NCBI GenBank assembly: GCA_029933365.1
Contig: JAOZOH010000001.1
Coordinates: forward strand, 55,432 to 119,431
Direction of reading: 5' to 3'
Source: Desulfuromusa sp.
GTDB lineage: Bacteria > Desulfobacterota > Desulfuromonadia > Desulfuromonadales > Geopsychrobacteraceae
Length of the DNA stretch: 64,000 nt
This document shows positions 62,966-64,000 of the stretch, one piece after another; the stretch's first letter is position 1, and each line of letters starts with the position of its first letter. The notes below the pieces were generated by a model. The model was not told the DNA's origin, did not search any database, and saw only the letters and a list, made by a program, of their open reading frames with translations. Position numbers and translations under genes: made by a program.

Positions 62966-63423
62966 CTAAATTAAATATCAATGGCCGTTTTCACGAGCTT
63001 GAGATTGCACCCGATGAAATACTGGCTGATGTGTTGAGAAACAAGCTTGGACTGTACGGTGTGCGTGTGTCCTGTGGCGAAGGGGAGTGTGGTTCATGCA
63101 CTATTCTGCTGGACGGTAAGCCAGTTACATCGTGCCTGATGCTGGCAATTCAGGCTGAGGGCAAGGAGATTATAACAATTGAAGGCCTCAGTGATGGCGA
63201 GACACTTCATCCCATTCAGGAGGCTTTTATTGAAGAGCAGGGGTTCCAGTGTGGCTTTTGTACTCCGGGGATTATTCTGAGTACCAAGGCCTTTCTTGAG
63301 GAAAATTCGCAACCGAAGACAGAGGAAGTTTCCGAGGCTCTCACCGGGCACGTCTGCCGCTGCGGTGCCTATCCCTACATCATTAAATCCGTATTGAGCG
63401 CAGCAGAAAAATTGAAGGAGTAA
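62962..63423 (+). CDS. Xanthine-dehydrogenase-family [2Fe-2S] subunit
   Basis: 153 residues with AGGAG before ATG 62962. Plant-type cluster cysteines in SCGEGECGSCTILLDG and the later TSCLMLA, and second cluster in FQCGFCTPGII and VCRCGAYPYI, so both [2Fe-2S] sites are complete. It relays electrons from the Mo site to FAD. Last gene of the island; a strong stem-loop follows. Confidence 0.95.
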   Translation: MTKLNINGRFHELEIAPDEILADVLRNKLGLYGVRVSCGEGECGSCTILLDGKPVTSCLMLAIQAEGKEIITIEGLSDGETLHPIQEAFIEEQGFQCGFCTPGIILSTKAFLEENSQPKTEEVSEALTGHVCRCGAYPYIIKSVLSAAEKLKE

Positions 63424-63431
63424 AGTGTAGA

Positions 63432-63478
63432 TTCCAAGTAATTATCCCCAGACAAAGATTGGGGGTAATTACTTGGAA
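63432..63478. terminator. 18-bp stem-loop between the Mo-hydroxylase island and the MFS gene
   Basis: TTCCAAGTAATTATCCCC (63432-63449) pairs with GGGGGTAATTACTTGGAA (63461-63478) with one G-U pair and an 11-base loop. It is convergent between opposite genes, so it likely separates both. T-runs are weak on both sides. Confidence 0.7.
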
Positions 63479-63512
63479 AATTGTTTACAGAAAATTGTCT
63501 AGTTTGCTGCCG

Positions 63513-64000
63513 TCAACGTTTGTCAGTATTCATCTTACTTTTCCGCAAGGCTTTGTTACTCAGGGCATAGAAGCCAGTCAGTAGATAGACAACACTGCCA
63601 ATAACATAGATCATACGAATAGAGACAAAATCAGAAAGCCAGGCAAAGAAAATACCGGCAAACATAAACATTGCACTGCGTAACATTTCCCGTGTCGCAT
63701 AAACCCGCCCTAATTGCCCCCCTGCAACAGTGCTCTGCAGCAATGAATCTTGCGCCACGTCCCGAATAGCAAACGGTGGACCAAACACAAAAGCCCACGC
63801 CACTGCCATCCAGACCGTCTGGCTGCTGGCATAGGCAAGTGTAAACAGACCGGCAGCAAAAGCATTTATCACGATGATACGTCCGGTGTAACGTCGTAGC
63901 CAATCACCGATCGCCAGAGCAAAAAGAGAACCCAGGATCATACCCGCAAAATAACCCGTCGCCTGATAACCCCAATCGGCGGCATCACCCTGCAGTGCCT
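63513..64000 (-). CDS. MFS-family transporter (5' end cut by window edge)
   Basis: The minus-strand frame stays open to 64000 without a required start, so the gene begins beyond the edge; an inner ATG at 63941 is not the start. About 163 residues are visible, the C-terminal part of the protein, with about five helices (GYFAGMILGSLFALAIGDWL, IIVINAFAAGLFTLAY, VWMAVAWAFVFGPPFAI, MLRSAMFMFAGIFFAWLS, IYVIGSVVYLLTGFYAL). DWLRRYTGR is the typical basic loop. Substrate unknown. Confidence 0.8.
   Translation of the reverse strand, partial: ALQGDAADWGYQATGYFAGMILGSLFALAIGDWLRRYTGRIIVINAFAAGLFTLAYASSQTVWMAVAWAFVFGPPFAIRDVAQDSLLQSTVAGGQLGRVYATREMLRSAMFMFAGIFFAWLSDFVSIRMIYVIGSVVYLLTGFYALSNKALRKSKMNTDKR

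Overview
This is a chromosomal window from an anaerobic, Gram-negative bacterium, most likely Desulfobacterota and closest in style to Desulfuromonadales relatives. That placement is inferred from gene content and no similarity search was run. Supporting content: an F-type conjugation machine with outer-membrane parts, a tungsten-type aldehyde:ferredoxin oxidoreductase with a ferredoxin subunit, a large NAD-glutamate dehydrogenase, a two-subunit glycine decarboxylase, ModABC molybdate uptake, and a Mo-hydroxylase with its maturation genes. No rRNA, tRNA or CRISPR array was seen.

Layout. (1) 1-3822, minus strand: a tripartite tricarboxylate transporter operon (tctC-tctB-tctA) followed by a GntR/HutC regulator cut by the left edge; a near-perfect long palindrome lies upstream of tctC. 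(2) 4278-22572, plus strand: one tightly overlapping F-type type IV secretion operon (OmpA-like, DsbC-like, traA L E K B V C, a Cys-rich TraN-like gene, traN, traW, traU, trbC, trbI, an S26 peptidase, two membrane proteins, traG). No relaxase, coupling protein, TraH or F-type TraF lies in the window. (3) 22581-27132: a small hypothetical gene, an aldehyde dehydrogenase, an EamA exporter and a MATE exporter with a terminator-like leader. (4) 27753-34915: GABA-type aminotransferase, NAD-glutamate dehydrogenase, MoaD-like protein, aldehyde:ferredoxin oxidoreductase and its ferredoxin, closed by a strong terminator; two ureohydrolases (35085-37139) run towards it. (5) 37421-41356: CDF-family protein, fdhD, modABC. 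(6) 41529-51353: a TyrR-like sigma-54 activator, then gcvT-gcvH-gcvPA-gcvPB-glyA-sdaA-lipA behind a good sigma-54 promoter and two matching inverted repeats. (7) 51375-63423: a LysR regulator divergent from a Mo-hydroxylase island: xdhC, an NTP-transferase/HD fusion, a phosphatase, a MoeA-like protein with a Cys tail, a guanidino-modifying enzyme, a PuuE/cyclic-imidase-like enzyme, a carbamoyl-amino-acid hydrolase-like enzyme, and the three Mo-hydroxylase subunits. (8) A partial MFS transporter at the right edge.

How it may fit together (inference). The window looks built for fermentation or respiration of nitrogen-rich small molecules. Ureohydrolases plus aminotransferase, glutamate dehydrogenase and aldehyde oxidoreductase could take guanidino/amino acids of the 4-guanidinobutyrate or GABA type to carboxylic acids, with electrons passed to ferredoxin and NADH. 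The Mo-hydroxylase island could open an N-heterocycle to glycine, which the neighbouring glycine cleavage, SHMT and serine dehydratase genes would turn into CO2, NH3, methylene-THF, serine and pyruvate. modABC and the MoaD-like and maturation genes would supply the Mo/W cofactors needed by both.
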